From: Bacillota bacterium
GTDB lineage: Bacteria; Bacillota; Clostridia; Christensenellales; UMGS416
Assembly: GCA_023410875.1 (NCBI GenBank)
Contig: JAEYPH010000070.1
Span: 1 to 42,874, forward strand
DNA length: 42,874 bases
Direction: 5' to 3'
Shown piece after piece: positions 7,638 to 16,095 of the stretch (position 1 is the stretch's first letter; each line of letters begins with the position of its first letter). The notes under the pieces were generated by a model, which had not been told where the DNA came from, did no database searches, and was given only the letters and a program-made list of their open reading frames with translations. A program made the position numbers and the translations under genes.

Positions 7638-8048
7638 CTACAGGTTCCTTAATAAGTCATCCGGAAGAACAGCCTGAACCGGCGAACCCTCAAAGTGCAT
7701 CTGGTTGCGCGTGACAATGCGGTCGATCTTGTGGCGCTTCGCGCACCAGGCCAGCAACGCGTCCTCATAATCCGGCATCTGCAGCTCAAACGCTCTCTCG
7801 CAGTCGGAGCCGGTCACGTCCAGAACCTCGACCACCGCAAGCAGACCCATCAGCGCTTGCTTGGCCTCCTGTTGGTTGTGCAAATGTTTCCTCAACAGAT
7901 AATACAGGTCAGTTACAGAGCTGGCGGTGATAAAGCCCTGTGCCTTTTCTTCGGCGACCGCCATCAAAACAGCCTGCGCGGATCGGCAGAATGGCTCGCG
8001 CTCCATGAGCACGTCCAGAATGACGTTTGTGTCAATCAGCAGTCTCAT
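7638..8048 (-). CDS. PIN-domain toxin (VapC-like ribonuclease)
   Basis: A 136-residue PIN domain, expected to be a magnesium-dependent endoribonuclease whose activity is held in check by the neighbouring antitoxin. The acidic active site is complete: Asp6 in LLIDTNVILD, then Asp93, Glu95 and Asp96 in PDYEDALLAWCA. The late segment DRIVTRNQMHF is also typical of the family. The gene starts inside the end of the antitoxin gene (17-nt overlap). Targets are unknown; VapC toxins commonly cut tRNA or the rRNA sarcin-ricin loop. Confidence 0.88.
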   Translation of the reverse strand: MRLLIDTNVILDVLMEREPFCRSAQAVLMAVAEEKAQGFITASSVTDLYYLLRKHLHNQQEAKQALMGLLAVVEVLDVTGSDCERAFELQMPDYEDALLAWCAKRHKIDRIVTRNQMHFEGSPVQAVLPDDLLRNL

Positions 8049-8262
8049 GCCGCGCCAGCCGCTCCTCCCTTGCTTGCTCCAATGTCGTACCGTCGTTGGG
8101 GATGATCCCGACCAATGACCTTACGATTTCCGCTTTGTTGGGCTTGGCACCGGAAAGCCTGGCAATGGTCTTGCCGTTTTTGGTTATCAGGATATCCTCG
8201 GTCGCGACAAGGGCAAGGTATTTGCCGATGTTGTTCTTAAACTCCGTGGCAGTGACCAGCAT
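8032..8262 (-). CDS. Phd/YefM-family antitoxin
   Basis: A 76-residue protein with the Phd/YefM N-terminal DNA-binding fold: MLVTATEFKNNIGKYLALV, then EDILITKNGKTIARL. A C-terminal tail of about 35 residues should wrap the PIN toxin. The ribosome binding site AGGAGGG precedes the ATG. The pair is autoregulated in known systems. A strong promoter and an overlapping palindrome (8288-8305) are present upstream. Confidence 0.87.
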   Translation of the reverse strand: MLVTATEFKNNIGKYLALVATEDILITKNGKTIARLSGAKPNKAEIVRSLVGIIPNDGTTLEQAREERLARHETAD

Positions 8263-8287
8263 GGAATACCCTCCTCACGATGGACAA

Positions 8288-8342
8288 AACCCAGCATTCC
8301 GGGTTCCACTAATATTATACGAAAATCGCACGGTTTTATCAA
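8288..8342 (-). promoter_or_regulatory. promoter and candidate operator of the toxin-antitoxin pair
   Basis: On the minus strand TTGATA, 17-nt spacer, TATAAT (8342 down to 8314) is a near-consensus sigma-A promoter. Just downstream, at the expected start point, lies an 18-bp imperfect palindrome at 8288-8305 (AACCC, 8 nt, GGGTT, with further partial matches inside). A site there would block initiation when bound by the antitoxin-toxin complex. Confidence 0.7.
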
Positions 8343-8376
8343 TTAAAAATGAACGTTTTATGAAAAAGGAGATGGC

Positions 8377-9828
8377 CTATATGTTCACCCGCTTCCAGAA
8401 CGCCGGTGCGAAGAGCAGCAGGATCGGGTAGATCTCCAACCGGCCGATGATCATGCACAGCGTCAGCACCGCCTTGCTCAGCCCGGAAAAGTCCGCGTAG
8501 TTGCCCATGGGGCCAACCATCTTAAGACCCGGGCCGATGTTGCCGATGGTGGCGGCCACCGCCGTCGTGGCGGACAGGATATCCTTGTTGTCCAGCAGCA
8601 CCAGCAGCACGGAAGCTGCGAATATGGCCACGTAGACAAAGAAGAACGCCATGACGCCGGAAAGGATTTCCTCGTTGACCGCTTTCCCGTTGATCATGAC
8701 CGAATACACCGACCGGGGATGAAGGATGCGCAGGATCTCGCGCTTGACGACCTTGAACAGCAGCAGCACCCGGATGCATTTGATGCCGCCGCCGGTGGAG
8801 CCGGCGCTGGCGCCGATGAACATCAAGAAGACCAGAATGATTTGGCTGAACGCCGGCCACAGGTTGAAGTCGTCGGTGGCAAAGCCCGTGGTCGTGATGA
8901 TGGAGCTCACCTGAAAGGTCGAGTACCGTATGGCTTCTCCAACGCTGGAGAAGACCGTGCCATACAGATCGATGGTGATCAGCAAAACCGCCGCGGCCAC
9001 GGTGCCCAGGTAGAAGCGCAGCTCCTCATCCCGCAGCACCGACCGGAAGTTGCCCTTGAGGGCTGAATAATACAAGGAGAAGTTCACGCCGAACAGCAGC
9101 ATGAACACGGCGATGACACCATCCAGATAGGCGCTGCCAAAGGCGGCCACGCTGGCGTTCTTGTTGGAAAAGCCGCCGGTGCCAGCGGTGCCGAAGGCGT
9201 GGATGAACGCGTCGAAGAGCGGCATGCCGCCGGCCAACAGGAACGCGACCTCCAGAACCGTCATGGCCACATAGATGATATAGAGTATCTTGGCTACCTG
9301 CCCGATTTGGGGAACGAACTTCTCCGGCGACGGGCCGGGAGACTCGGCCTTCATGATGTGCAGCGTGTTGGCCTTCACCGAGGGCAGCACCGCCAGCATC
9401 AGGATCAGCACGCCCATACCGCCCATCCAATGGGTGAAGCTTCTCCAGAACTGAATGCCCCTGGGCAGGCTTTCTACATCCCGCAGAATGCTTGCACCGG
9501 TCGTCGTGAAGCCCGATACCGATTCAAACAGCGCATCCAGCACACCGGGAATGGCACCGCTGAACAAGAAGGGCAGCGCGCCGAACACGGAGATCAGCAG
9601 CCATCCCAACGCCACGATGGCAAAGCCGTCCCGCGCGTAGATGTTGGCCGTCGTCTGGCGCGCACAGCGCAGGCCCACCCCGGCACCCAGCAGAATCAGC
9701 ATGGAAAACAGAAAAGCCGGCGCGTCGCCCTGCCGGTAAATCGCACAAACCACCAGAGGCGGAACCATGCACCCGGCCTCGATCCACAGCAGCATTCCCA
9801 GGCTTTTGGCTATCGCTCCATAATTCAT
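8377..9828 (-). CDS. trkH: TrkH-family potassium uptake channel subunit
   Basis: A 483-residue integral membrane protein that forms the potassium-conducting pore and works with the TrkA ring on its cytoplasmic face. The four pore-loop filters are visible as FTTTGAS, GTAGTGGFS, TTTGFA and TIGNIGPG, one per M1-P-M2 repeat. About ten hydrophobic segments span the length, as expected. It begins 3 nt after the stop of trkA. It ends in FAPAFWKRVNI, the usual C-terminus. No hairpin terminator is seen between it and the toxin-antitoxin promoter. Confidence 0.95.
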   Translation of the reverse strand: MNYGAIAKSLGMLLWIEAGCMVPPLVVCAIYRQGDAPAFLFSMLILLGAGVGLRCARQTTANIYARDGFAIVALGWLLISVFGALPFLFSGAIPGVLDALFESVSGFTTTGASILRDVESLPRGIQFWRSFTHWMGGMGVLILMLAVLPSVKANTLHIMKAESPGPSPEKFVPQIGQVAKILYIIYVAMTVLEVAFLLAGGMPLFDAFIHAFGTAGTGGFSNKNASVAAFGSAYLDGVIAVFMLLFGVNFSLYYSALKGNFRSVLRDEELRFYLGTVAAAVLLITIDLYGTVFSSVGEAIRYSTFQVSSIITTTGFATDDFNLWPAFSQIILVFLMFIGASAGSTGGGIKCIRVLLLFKVVKREILRILHPRSVYSVMINGKAVNEEILSGVMAFFFVYVAIFAASVLLVLLDNKDILSATTAVAATIGNIGPGLKMVGPMGNYADFSGLSKAVLTLCMIIGRLEIYPILLLFAPAFWKRVNI

Positions 9829-9831
9829 CTG

Positions 9832-11193
9832 TCAGAGCACCGGTTCTATGATGTCGTTCAAGTCCTGCAGGCGTTTGTCCTTGGCGATCAGGATCACGCT
9901 GTCCTTCATCCGGATCACATCATTGCCGTGGGGAATGATGATCTCATTTTTGCGGACGATGGCCGCCAGCAGCACGCCTCGCGCCAGCTTGATCTTTTTG
10001 AGCGGCTGGTTCAAAAAATGCATGGGCTTGTCCACGGTGAACTCGACGGCTTCGGCCTTGTCTTCAAGTATCCGGTGCAGCGTATTCACGGCATTCCCCG
10101 TGGCGTTTTGCAGGCCGCGCACATAGCGCAGAATATGATTGGTCGTGATGAGCTTGGGGCTTACGATGCTGTCGATTCCCATGTTCTTGATCACGTCGGC
10201 ATAGCTCATGCGGTTGATCTTGGCGACGACCTTCTTGACGCGGCATTGCTTTGCCAGCAACGCCGAAATCAGGTTTTCCTCATCCCTGCCGGTGACGGAA
10301 ACAAAGCCTTCCATATCGGCGATGTTTTCCGAATGCAGCACCATGTCGTCGGAGCCGTCGCCGCAGATGATCAGCGTGTGGGGCAGCAGCTCGTTGAGTT
10401 CCACGCATCGTTGGCGGTTGATCTCGATGATCTTGACCTTGATGCCAATTTCATCGAGATACTTTGCCAGATAATAGGCCACCCTGCCCCCGCCCATGAT
10501 CATGACGTTTTTGATCTTCTGGACCTGCAGGCCGATTCCCGAGCAGAACTGATAAACCCTGGTGGGCCGGCCGACGATGTGGATCGTGTCGTTCTCCCGA
10601 ATCTCGAATTCGCCGTTGGGGATTACGACATCCTCGCCGCGCTGTACGGCCCCGATCAATATGCCCGCGATATTCTTAAGATCCCGCAGGCGCACGCCGC
10701 AGATAGGCATCGCAGAAGTGACCTTGATTTCCACCATCTCCACCCGCCCGCCGGCAAAGGTCTCCACGTTGATCGCGGGAGGAAACTCCAGCAGCCGGGC
10801 GATTTCTGCGGCCACCGCCTGTTCGGGGTTGATGACCATCGCCAGCCCCAGATCCTCCATGAGCTGGGAAAGCTCGTCGGCGTATTCGGGGTCGCGGATC
10901 CTCGCGATGGTATGCCCGGCGCCCAGCTTTTTGCCCGTGAGGCAGCACACCATGTTCATCTCGTCGCTGGTGGTGGCGGCGATGAGCAAATCTGCCTCCC
11001 GCACGCCGGCTTCCAGCAGAATCTTCGTGCTTACCCCGTTCCCCTTGATGCACATGACGTCCAGGTTCTCGGCCGCTTTTTTCAGTGCATCGGAGTTCTT
11101 GTCAATGATCGTGACGTCATTGGCTCTGTCCTTAGATAAGTTCTCCGCCAGGCTATAGCCGACCTTGCCGTCCCCGATGATGATGATCTTCAT
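9832..11193 (-). CDS. trkA: TrkA peripheral potassium-uptake regulator (two RCK domains)
   Basis: A 453-residue cytosolic gating subunit for TrkH. It has two tandem RCK units, each a Rossmann fold for NAD(H) or ATP plus an RCK_C subdomain. The first starts MKIIIIGDGKVGYSLAENL with acidic TIIDKN. The second has VMIMGGGRVAYYLAKYL with KIIEINR. RCK_C segments lie at about 140-220 and 370-450. The domain order matches E. coli TrkA and not single-RCK KtrA. It is upstream of trkH by 3 nt. The leader is unusual (see 11248-11384). Confidence 0.94.
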   Translation of the reverse strand: MKIIIIGDGKVGYSLAENLSKDRANDVTIIDKNSDALKKAAENLDVMCIKGNGVSTKILLEAGVREADLLIAATTSDEMNMVCCLTGKKLGAGHTIARIRDPEYADELSQLMEDLGLAMVINPEQAVAAEIARLLEFPPAINVETFAGGRVEMVEIKVTSAMPICGVRLRDLKNIAGILIGAVQRGEDVVIPNGEFEIRENDTIHIVGRPTRVYQFCSGIGLQVQKIKNVMIMGGGRVAYYLAKYLDEIGIKVKIIEINRQRCVELNELLPHTLIICGDGSDDMVLHSENIADMEGFVSVTGRDEENLISALLAKQCRVKKVVAKINRMSYADVIKNMGIDSIVSPKLITTNHILRYVRGLQNATGNAVNTLHRILEDKAEAVEFTVDKPMHFLNQPLKKIKLARGVLLAAIVRKNEIIIPHGNDVIRMKDSVILIAKDKRLQDLNDIIEPVL

Positions 11194-11247
11194 TGATCCA
11201 CCTTATATACAGCCGGGTGAACACCCATGGCTGGCGCCGCGATCCAG

Positions 11248-11282
11248 AAAAAAGTGGAGACACCTCTCAAGAAGCTCTCCAC
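11248..11282 (-). terminator. intrinsic terminator inside the trkA leader
   Basis: In minus-strand reading GTGGAGA pairs with TCTCCAC (with additional inner pairs) and is followed directly by TTTTTT. It lies about 55 nt before the trkA start and about 67 nt after the start point predicted from the promoter at 11356-11384. It may end ABC-F transcripts, attenuate trkA, or both. The plus strand has no T-run at this place, so it works only towards trkA. Confidence 0.75.
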
Positions 11283-11355
11283 CCAAAGCTCAAATCTTGG
11301 TCAGCTGCCTGCCCAACCGGAAATCTCAGCGTTCCCATATTCATTATGATGTTTG

Positions 11356-11384
11356 ATTTTATTCTGTTCCAAAACACATGTCAA
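11356..11384 (-). promoter_or_regulatory. sigma-A promoter of trkA-trkH
   Basis: TTGACA, 17-nt spacer, TAAAAT on the minus strand, only one base from consensus. The predicted start is near 11349, giving a leader of about 156 nt before the trkA ATG. A leader this long with a terminator in it suggests regulation after initiation. I could not match it to the ydaO/c-di-AMP, T-box or other riboswitch consensus that I know. Confidence 0.75.
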
Positions 11385-11412
11385 GCAGGAGAATTGCCAA
11401 CCGGCGCACCGC

Positions 11413-13038
11413 TCACAGGCCCTGCGCATACATCGCGTCGATGCGTTTCTGCACGTCCTCATTCTCCAAAAACTCGTTGAACTCCATCCGATTGTCATAG
11501 ATGCCGTTGGGCGTGAGCTCTATGACCCGGTTGGCCAGCGTCTCGATGAACTTATGGTCATGGGACGCAAACATCAAGTTCCCCTTGAAAGCTGCCAATC
11601 CGTCGTTGACCGCGGTGATGGACTCCAGGTCCAGATGGTTCGTGGGCTCATCCAGCAGCAGCACGTTGGCGGAGGACAGCATCATGCGCGCCAGCATGCA
11701 GCGCATCTTCTCGCCGCCGGACAGCACGCGCACCAGCTTGTAGGGGTCGTCGCCGCGGAACAGCATGCGCCCGAGATAGCCCCGCAGGAAGCTCTCGGTC
11801 TGGTCCACGGAATACTGGCGCAGCCAGTCCAGCAGGTTCAGCTCCGAGCCGTCGAAATAGGCCGAGTTGTCCCGTGGCAGATAAGCCTGGCTGGTCGTAA
11901 CGCCCCAGCGGAAGCTGCCGCTGTCGGGCTCCATCTCCCCCATGAGGATCTGAAACAGCGCCGTGCGGGCCTGCTCGTTGCGGCTCAGGATGACCACGCG
12001 GTCCTCACGGCTCATGGAGAATGTCACGTTATGGAGCAGGCGCACGCCGCCGATGGTCTTGCTCAGCCCCTCGACAAAGAGGATGTCCTTGCCGGCCTCG
12101 CGCTCCGGCGAAAAGCCTACGAAGGGATACTTGCGGTTGGACGGGCGGATGTCATCGATCGTGATCTTGTCCAGCAACTTCTTGCGGCTGGTGGCCTGGC
12201 GGGCCTTGGACGCGTTGGAGCTGAAGCGCTCGATGAAGGCCTGCAGGTCGCGGATCTTCTCTTCCTTCTTGCGGTTTTGATCGGAGATCAGTCGATTGGC
12301 CAGCTGGCTGGATTCATACCAGAAATCGTAGTTGCCCATGGTCATCGCGATGCGGCCGTAGTCGATGTCCACCATGTGGGTGCACACGCGGTTGAGGAAG
12401 TGCCGGTCGTGGCTGACGACGATGACGGTGTTGGTGTATTCGATCAGAAATTCCTCCAGCCAGCGCACGGCGTGGAAGTCCAGATGGTTCGTAGGCTCGT
12501 CCAGCAGCAGGATGTCCGGGTTGCCGAACAGCGCCTGGGCCAGCAGCGCCTTCACCTTGTCGCCGCCGTCCAGCGCGGCCATGGGCTGGTCATAGAGCGC
12601 GGCGTCCACGCCCAGGCCCTGCAGCAGCTTTTCGGCGTCGCTTTCGGCGTCCCAGCCGCCCAGCTCGGCAAACTCATGCTCCAGCGCGCCGGCCAGCACG
12701 CCATCCTCCTCGGTGAAGTCCTCCTTGGCGTACAGCGCATCCTTGTCGGCGATGATCTGGTGCAGGCGCTTATGCCCCATGATGACGGTTTCGCGCACCG
12801 TGTGCTCGTCGTATTTGAAATGGTCCTGCTCCAGTATGGCCAAACGCTCGCCGGCGCCGATGCTCACTTCGCCGCTGGTGGGCTCCAGCTCGCCGGACAG
12901 GATGCGGGTGAACGTCGTCTTGCCTGCGCCGTTGGCGCCGATGACGCCGTAGCAGTTGCCGCTGGTGAACTTGAGGTTGACGTCGTCGAACAGCTTCCTG
13001 CCGCCAAAAACCAGGCTGACGCCGGTGATCGTGATCAT
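11413..13038 (-). CDS. ABC-F family ATPase, YkpA/YbiT-like
   Basis: A 541-residue soluble protein with two ABC domains and no membrane segment. ABC-F proteins act at the ribosomal E site as translation factors or antibiotic-resistance factors. Domain 1 has Walker A GANGAGKTT (about 34-42), a variant signature LDGGDK and Walker B LLLDEPTNHLD. The interdomain linker holds the basic SNASKARQATSRKK segment. Domain 2 has LSGGEK and LLLDEPTNHLD, but its Walker A position reads LSRNEQARTAL, lacking the GxxxxGK core. The start is set at the ATG preceded by AAGGAGAAACCC; the 39 codons upstream are not family-like. The degenerate second P-loop fits a housekeeping YkpA-type protein better than a resistance factor (inference). 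Confidence 0.92.
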   Translation of the reverse strand: MITITGVSLVFGGRKLFDDVNLKFTSGNCYGVIGANGAGKTTFTRILSGELEPTSGEVSIGAGERLAILEQDHFKYDEHTVRETVIMGHKRLHQIIADKDALYAKEDFTEEDGVLAGALEHEFAELGGWDAESDAEKLLQGLGVDAALYDQPMAALDGGDKVKALLAQALFGNPDILLLDEPTNHLDFHAVRWLEEFLIEYTNTVIVVSHDRHFLNRVCTHMVDIDYGRIAMTMGNYDFWYESSQLANRLISDQNRKKEEKIRDLQAFIERFSSNASKARQATSRKKLLDKITIDDIRPSNRKYPFVGFSPEREAGKDILFVEGLSKTIGGVRLLHNVTFSMSREDRVVILSRNEQARTALFQILMGEMEPDSGSFRWGVTTSQAYLPRDNSAYFDGSELNLLDWLRQYSVDQTESFLRGYLGRMLFRGDDPYKLVRVLSGGEKMRCMLARMMLSSANVLLLDEPTNHLDLESITAVNDGLAAFKGNLMFASHDHKFIETLANRVIELTPNGIYDNRMEFNEFLENEDVQKRIDAMYAQGL

Positions 13039-13089
13039 GGGTTTCTCCTTCGGTTTCCTTGAAACGCCGTTCAATCGGCGCGGAACGTC

Positions 13090-13098
13090 ATTGTAACA
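13090..13098 (-). promoter_or_regulatory. extended -10 promoter of the ABC-F gene
   Basis: TGTTACAAT on the minus strand gives a start near 13083 and a leader of about 45 nt. The leader contains a small CGCCG/CGGCG hairpin (13065-13080) ahead of the ribosome binding site. No convincing -35 is seen. Confidence 0.45.
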
Positions 13099-13196
13099 GA
13101 AAAGTCGTACAAACGAAAGGCAAGTGACGTAAAATGGCACATTCGTACATCGCACTGTTAAAATGCGTCATGTTTCTGGTATTTATCGTTATAAAG

Positions 13197-13205
13197 TGGT
13201 ATAAT
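13197..13205 (+). promoter_or_regulatory. extended -10 promoter of the GGDEF gene
   Basis: TGGTATAAT is a perfect extended -10; the -35 is weak. The predicted start near 13212 leaves a GC-rich leader of about 185 nt before the chosen ATG. I could not match it to a c-di-GMP riboswitch. The surrounding 13100-13215 is distinctly AT-rich between two GC-rich genes. Confidence 0.5.
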
Positions 13206-13396
13206 GCTAATATTAGCGTAGCAGAGTGTATCCCGCGCGCACCCGCCCGGGTTCGCGCATCCAGCGGAGTGTTTTCCACACCATACCCAGCGTTTCCACG
13301 TTCTATGGGCTGGCCGTACCGTGGCCGGCTCGCGTTGTCGGCGATGGGGCGGCGCGTTGCGCTCCCCTTTGCGTCTTTCGCCATACGATCAAGGGG

Positions 13397-15589
13397 ATGG
13401 ATGCTTTGCATACGGATATGGATCAACCTTCCGGGTCAAACACTTTTTGGAATAAGGCCCGCGCCGCTCTGAGCAATTTCTTCGGCGGCTCCCTGTGGAT
13501 TGCCTTGCTTTATCTGGTTGCGGGCATACTATGGATCGTATTCTCCGATCAGCTGATGAGCCTGCTCATCAGCGACCATGCGGTCATCGAGCGCGTCAGC
13601 ATGGCCAAGGGCATCACCTATGTATGGGTGACGGCAGCCCTGCTCTTTCTGCTGATCCACAACGCGCTGGCGCGCCAGAAGCGCGCCGCCGCAGAGCTCA
13701 AGGAAAGCCTGCGCCTGCAGAGCGAAAGCCTGGCCCAGCTCAAAGAAAACCAATTCATGCTGGCCCAGAGCGAGCAGCGCTACCGCCAGCTTTATCACGC
13801 TCTGCAATGCGGCTATACGCAGCAGGAGATTCTCTACGACGGCCAGGGCCAGCCCTGCGACCTGTGCATACAGAACAGCAACCCTGCCTTCGCCCAGCTC
13901 ACAGGCCTACGAGACGGGCAGGTCATGGGCCAGGCTCTTTTTGAGACCGCGCTGGCCGGCGAAGACAGCGAACCGTGGCTGTCCGCCTGCGTGCAAGCAC
14001 TGCGTACCGGAGAGACGGTCACCCGAATTTGGCATCATCGCGTCAGCGATCAATATTTGCAGATTCTCTCCTTCGCCACCGGGGCGGATCAGGTTTCCTC
14101 GCTGATCAACGACGTTACGGAAAAAGTCCGCATGGAGGAGGCGCTGTTCGCCGAAAAGGAGCGCCTGACCGTCACGCTGGAATCCATCGGCGACGGCGTC
14201 ATCGCCACCGACATCGATGGCCGCGTGACCGTGCTCAACGGCGTGGCAGCGCAGATCACCGGCTTTTCCGAGCAGCAGGCGCTGGGCCGCCCCGTGGAAG
14301 ATGTGCTGCACCAAAGCGACGCCGGCGTGGCGCTGCGCACCGGCGAGCCGACCAACCGCCTGGATTACACGGTGACCAGCGCCGCCGACGGCGTGGCCCG
14401 CATTGTGGCCGAGAGCGCCGCGCCCATCCGCGACCGTGAGGGCCGGCTGCTGGGCGCCGTGCTGGTGCTGCGCGATGTGACCGAGCGGCGGCACCGCGAG
14501 GAGCAAATCCTGTACCTGAGCTACCACGACATGCTGACCGGGCTTTATAACCGCACATTCTTCGAGGAGGAACTGCGCCGCCTGGACACCGCCCGCCAGC
14601 TGCCGCTGGTCGTGCTCATGGGCGACGTTAACAACTTGAAGCTGGTCAACGACGTGTTCGGCCACACGCTGGGAGACGAGCTGCTCAAGAACATCGCCCA
14701 CATCCTGCGGGATTCCTGCCGCACCGAGGACATCATCTCCCGCTGGGGCGGAGACGAATTCACGATACTGCTGCCCAAGACCGACAGCACCGAGGCACAG
14801 GCCATCTGCGAGCGCATTCAGCGCCGCTGCGCCTCCTTCCGCGCCGACGAGGAGGGCTTTTTGCGTCCCAGCATCTCGCTGGGCTTTTCTGTCAAGACCG
14901 TCATGGATACCGACATCGAATCGGTCATCAAGACGGCAGAAAGTTTCATGTACAGCCGCAAGCTCTCCGACTCCCGCGAGGTGTATCTGGCCTTTGTGGA
15001 TTCGCTCACGAGCTCGCTGTACCGCGACAGCACGGAGAGCGCCGAGCGCGTGCGCAGGGTGACATGGATGTGCGCGGCGATGGGCCGGGAACTGGGGCTG
15101 GACGAGTACAGCATGGAGAGCCTGCGCACCGCCGCCACCCTGCAGGACATCGGCAATGTCGTGCTGGACCGCCACCTGCTGCAAAAGCCCGAGGCGCTGA
15201 GCGAGGCCGAGTGGGAGCAGGTGCACCGCCACCCCGGCATCGGTTACCGTATTGCCCGGGCGTCGGCGGAGCTCGTGGGCGTCAGCGCCATCATACTGCA
15301 CCACCACGAGCGCTGGGATGGCTCCGGCTACCCAACCGGCATCGCCGGCAGCCAGATTCCGCTGGAATCCCGCATCCTGGCCGTGGTGGACGCCTACGAT
15401 GCCATGACGCAGGGCCGCCCATACAAAAGCGCCATCCGCCCCGAAGACGCAATCCGCGAGATCGTAAGCTGCTCGGGTACGCAGTTCGACCCCGACGTCG
15501 TCAACGCCTTCGTGTGCGTCATCGGCACCGCCGACGATCCGCTGCGCGGCATCGCCGCCGTCACGGAATCTACGGAGGAGACCGCATGA
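13397..15589 (+). CDS. membrane PAS-PAS-GGDEF-HD-GYP signalling protein
   Basis: A 730-residue c-di-GMP signalling protein. Two membrane helices (about 31-54 and 69-90) are followed by a coiled coil, two PAS domains (about 125-245 and 255-370), GGDEF (380-545) and HD-GYP (560-710). The cyclase site is intact: GGDEF at 451-455, with an RxxD inhibitory site (RTED, 442-445) exactly five residues before it. The phosphodiesterase half keeps HRHPGIGYRI, HHHERWDGSGYP and the late DAYDAMTQGRPY. Its HD motif, however, reads LQDIGN (Gln583-Asp584, Asn587) where HDIGK is expected. This predicts synthesis of c-di-GMP with an impaired or purely sensory HD-GYP domain. The start is uncertain: an ATG at 13418 is an alternative. 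It overlaps the thioesterase gene by 4 nt. Confidence 0.9.
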   Translation: MDALHTDMDQPSGSNTFWNKARAALSNFFGGSLWIALLYLVAGILWIVFSDQLMSLLISDHAVIERVSMAKGITYVWVTAALLFLLIHNALARQKRAAAELKESLRLQSESLAQLKENQFMLAQSEQRYRQLYHALQCGYTQQEILYDGQGQPCDLCIQNSNPAFAQLTGLRDGQVMGQALFETALAGEDSEPWLSACVQALRTGETVTRIWHHRVSDQYLQILSFATGADQVSSLINDVTEKVRMEEALFAEKERLTVTLESIGDGVIATDIDGRVTVLNGVAAQITGFSEQQALGRPVEDVLHQSDAGVALRTGEPTNRLDYTVTSAADGVARIVAESAAPIRDREGRLLGAVLVLRDVTERRHREEQILYLSYHDMLTGLYNRTFFEEELRRLDTARQLPLVVLMGDVNNLKLVNDVFGHTLGDELLKNIAHILRDSCRTEDIISRWGGDEFTILLPKTDSTEAQAICERIQRRCASFRADEEGFLRPSISLGFSVKTVMDTDIESVIKTAESFMYSRKLSDSREVYLAFVDSLTSSLYRDSTESAERVRRVTWMCAAMGRELGLDEYSMESLRTAATLQDIGNVVLDRHLLQKPEALSEAEWEQVHRHPGIGYRIARASAELVGVSAIILHHHERWDGSGYPTGIAGSQIPLESRILAVVDAYDAMTQGRPYKSAIRPEDAIREIVSCSGTQFDPDVVNAFVCVIGTADDPLRGIAAVTESTEETA

Positions 15590-16005
15590 AGCATGATACC
15601 GCCGTCCGCGTGCGCTACGCGGAAACCGACCAGATGGGCGTGGTGTACCACGCCAACTACTTTCCGTGGTTCGAGGAGGGCCGCACCCAGTTTCTGGAGA
15701 ACATCGGTCTAAGCTATGCCGCGCTGGAAGCCGAGGGCTTCTTCTTCCCGCTGCTGGAATGCTCCTGCCGCTACCGCTCCCCTGCCCGCTACCCCGACCG
15801 GCTGGTGATCCGCACGCGGCTGATGTCGCTCAAGGGCATACAGGTGCATGTGGGCTATGAGGTGCGCCGCGAGACCGATGGCACGCTGCTGGCCGAGGGC
15901 CGCACAAGCCACGCCTTCGTGGACCGCAACCTGCACCCGGTGAACATGCCCCGCCTGCGCCCGGATGTGTGGGAGGCGCTGCGGGCGCAGATAGAGGTAG
16001 AATAG
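15586..16005 (+). CDS. YbgC/FadM-type acyl-CoA thioesterase (hotdog fold)
   Basis: A 139-residue single-hotdog thioesterase, expected to hydrolyse acyl-CoA or related thioesters in the cytosol. The catalytic segment ETDQMGVVYHANYFPWFEEG holds the conserved Asp and the HxNY signature near residues 13-30. The central YRSPARYPDRLVIRTRL strand pair is also typical. Its ATG overlaps the stop of the GGDEF gene (ATGA), with GGAGGAG just upstream, so the two are translationally coupled. The functional link between an acyl thioesterase and a c-di-GMP protein is unclear. Confidence 0.92.
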   Translation: MKHDTAVRVRYAETDQMGVVYHANYFPWFEEGRTQFLENIGLSYAALEAEGFFFPLLECSCRYRSPARYPDRLVIRTRLMSLKGIQVHVGYEVRRETDGTLLAEGRTSHAFVDRNLHPVNMPRLRPDVWEALRAQIEVE

Positions 16006-16095
16006 GTTGTTTTCAACTTACGACTATTCTCGTTATCCGTTTCCTTCCAGCAAATGTAGGCAACAGGTTGTTTGCCCTGAAAGCCCTCTCTCCAA

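Noticed and set aside
9199..11139. 646-codon plus-strand frame opposite trkA-trkH
   Set aside because: Antisense shadow; trkA and trkH are unmistakable on the other strand.
11194..11350. c-di-AMP (ydaO) or T-box riboswitch before trkA
   Set aside because: Only short, scattered resemblances. The transcribed part before the terminator is too short for ydaO, and no T-box sequence is present.
13226..13396. 57-residue N-terminal extension of the GGDEF protein
   Set aside because: The extension is Arg/Pro-rich without family features. The membrane helices follow naturally from the ATG at 13397.
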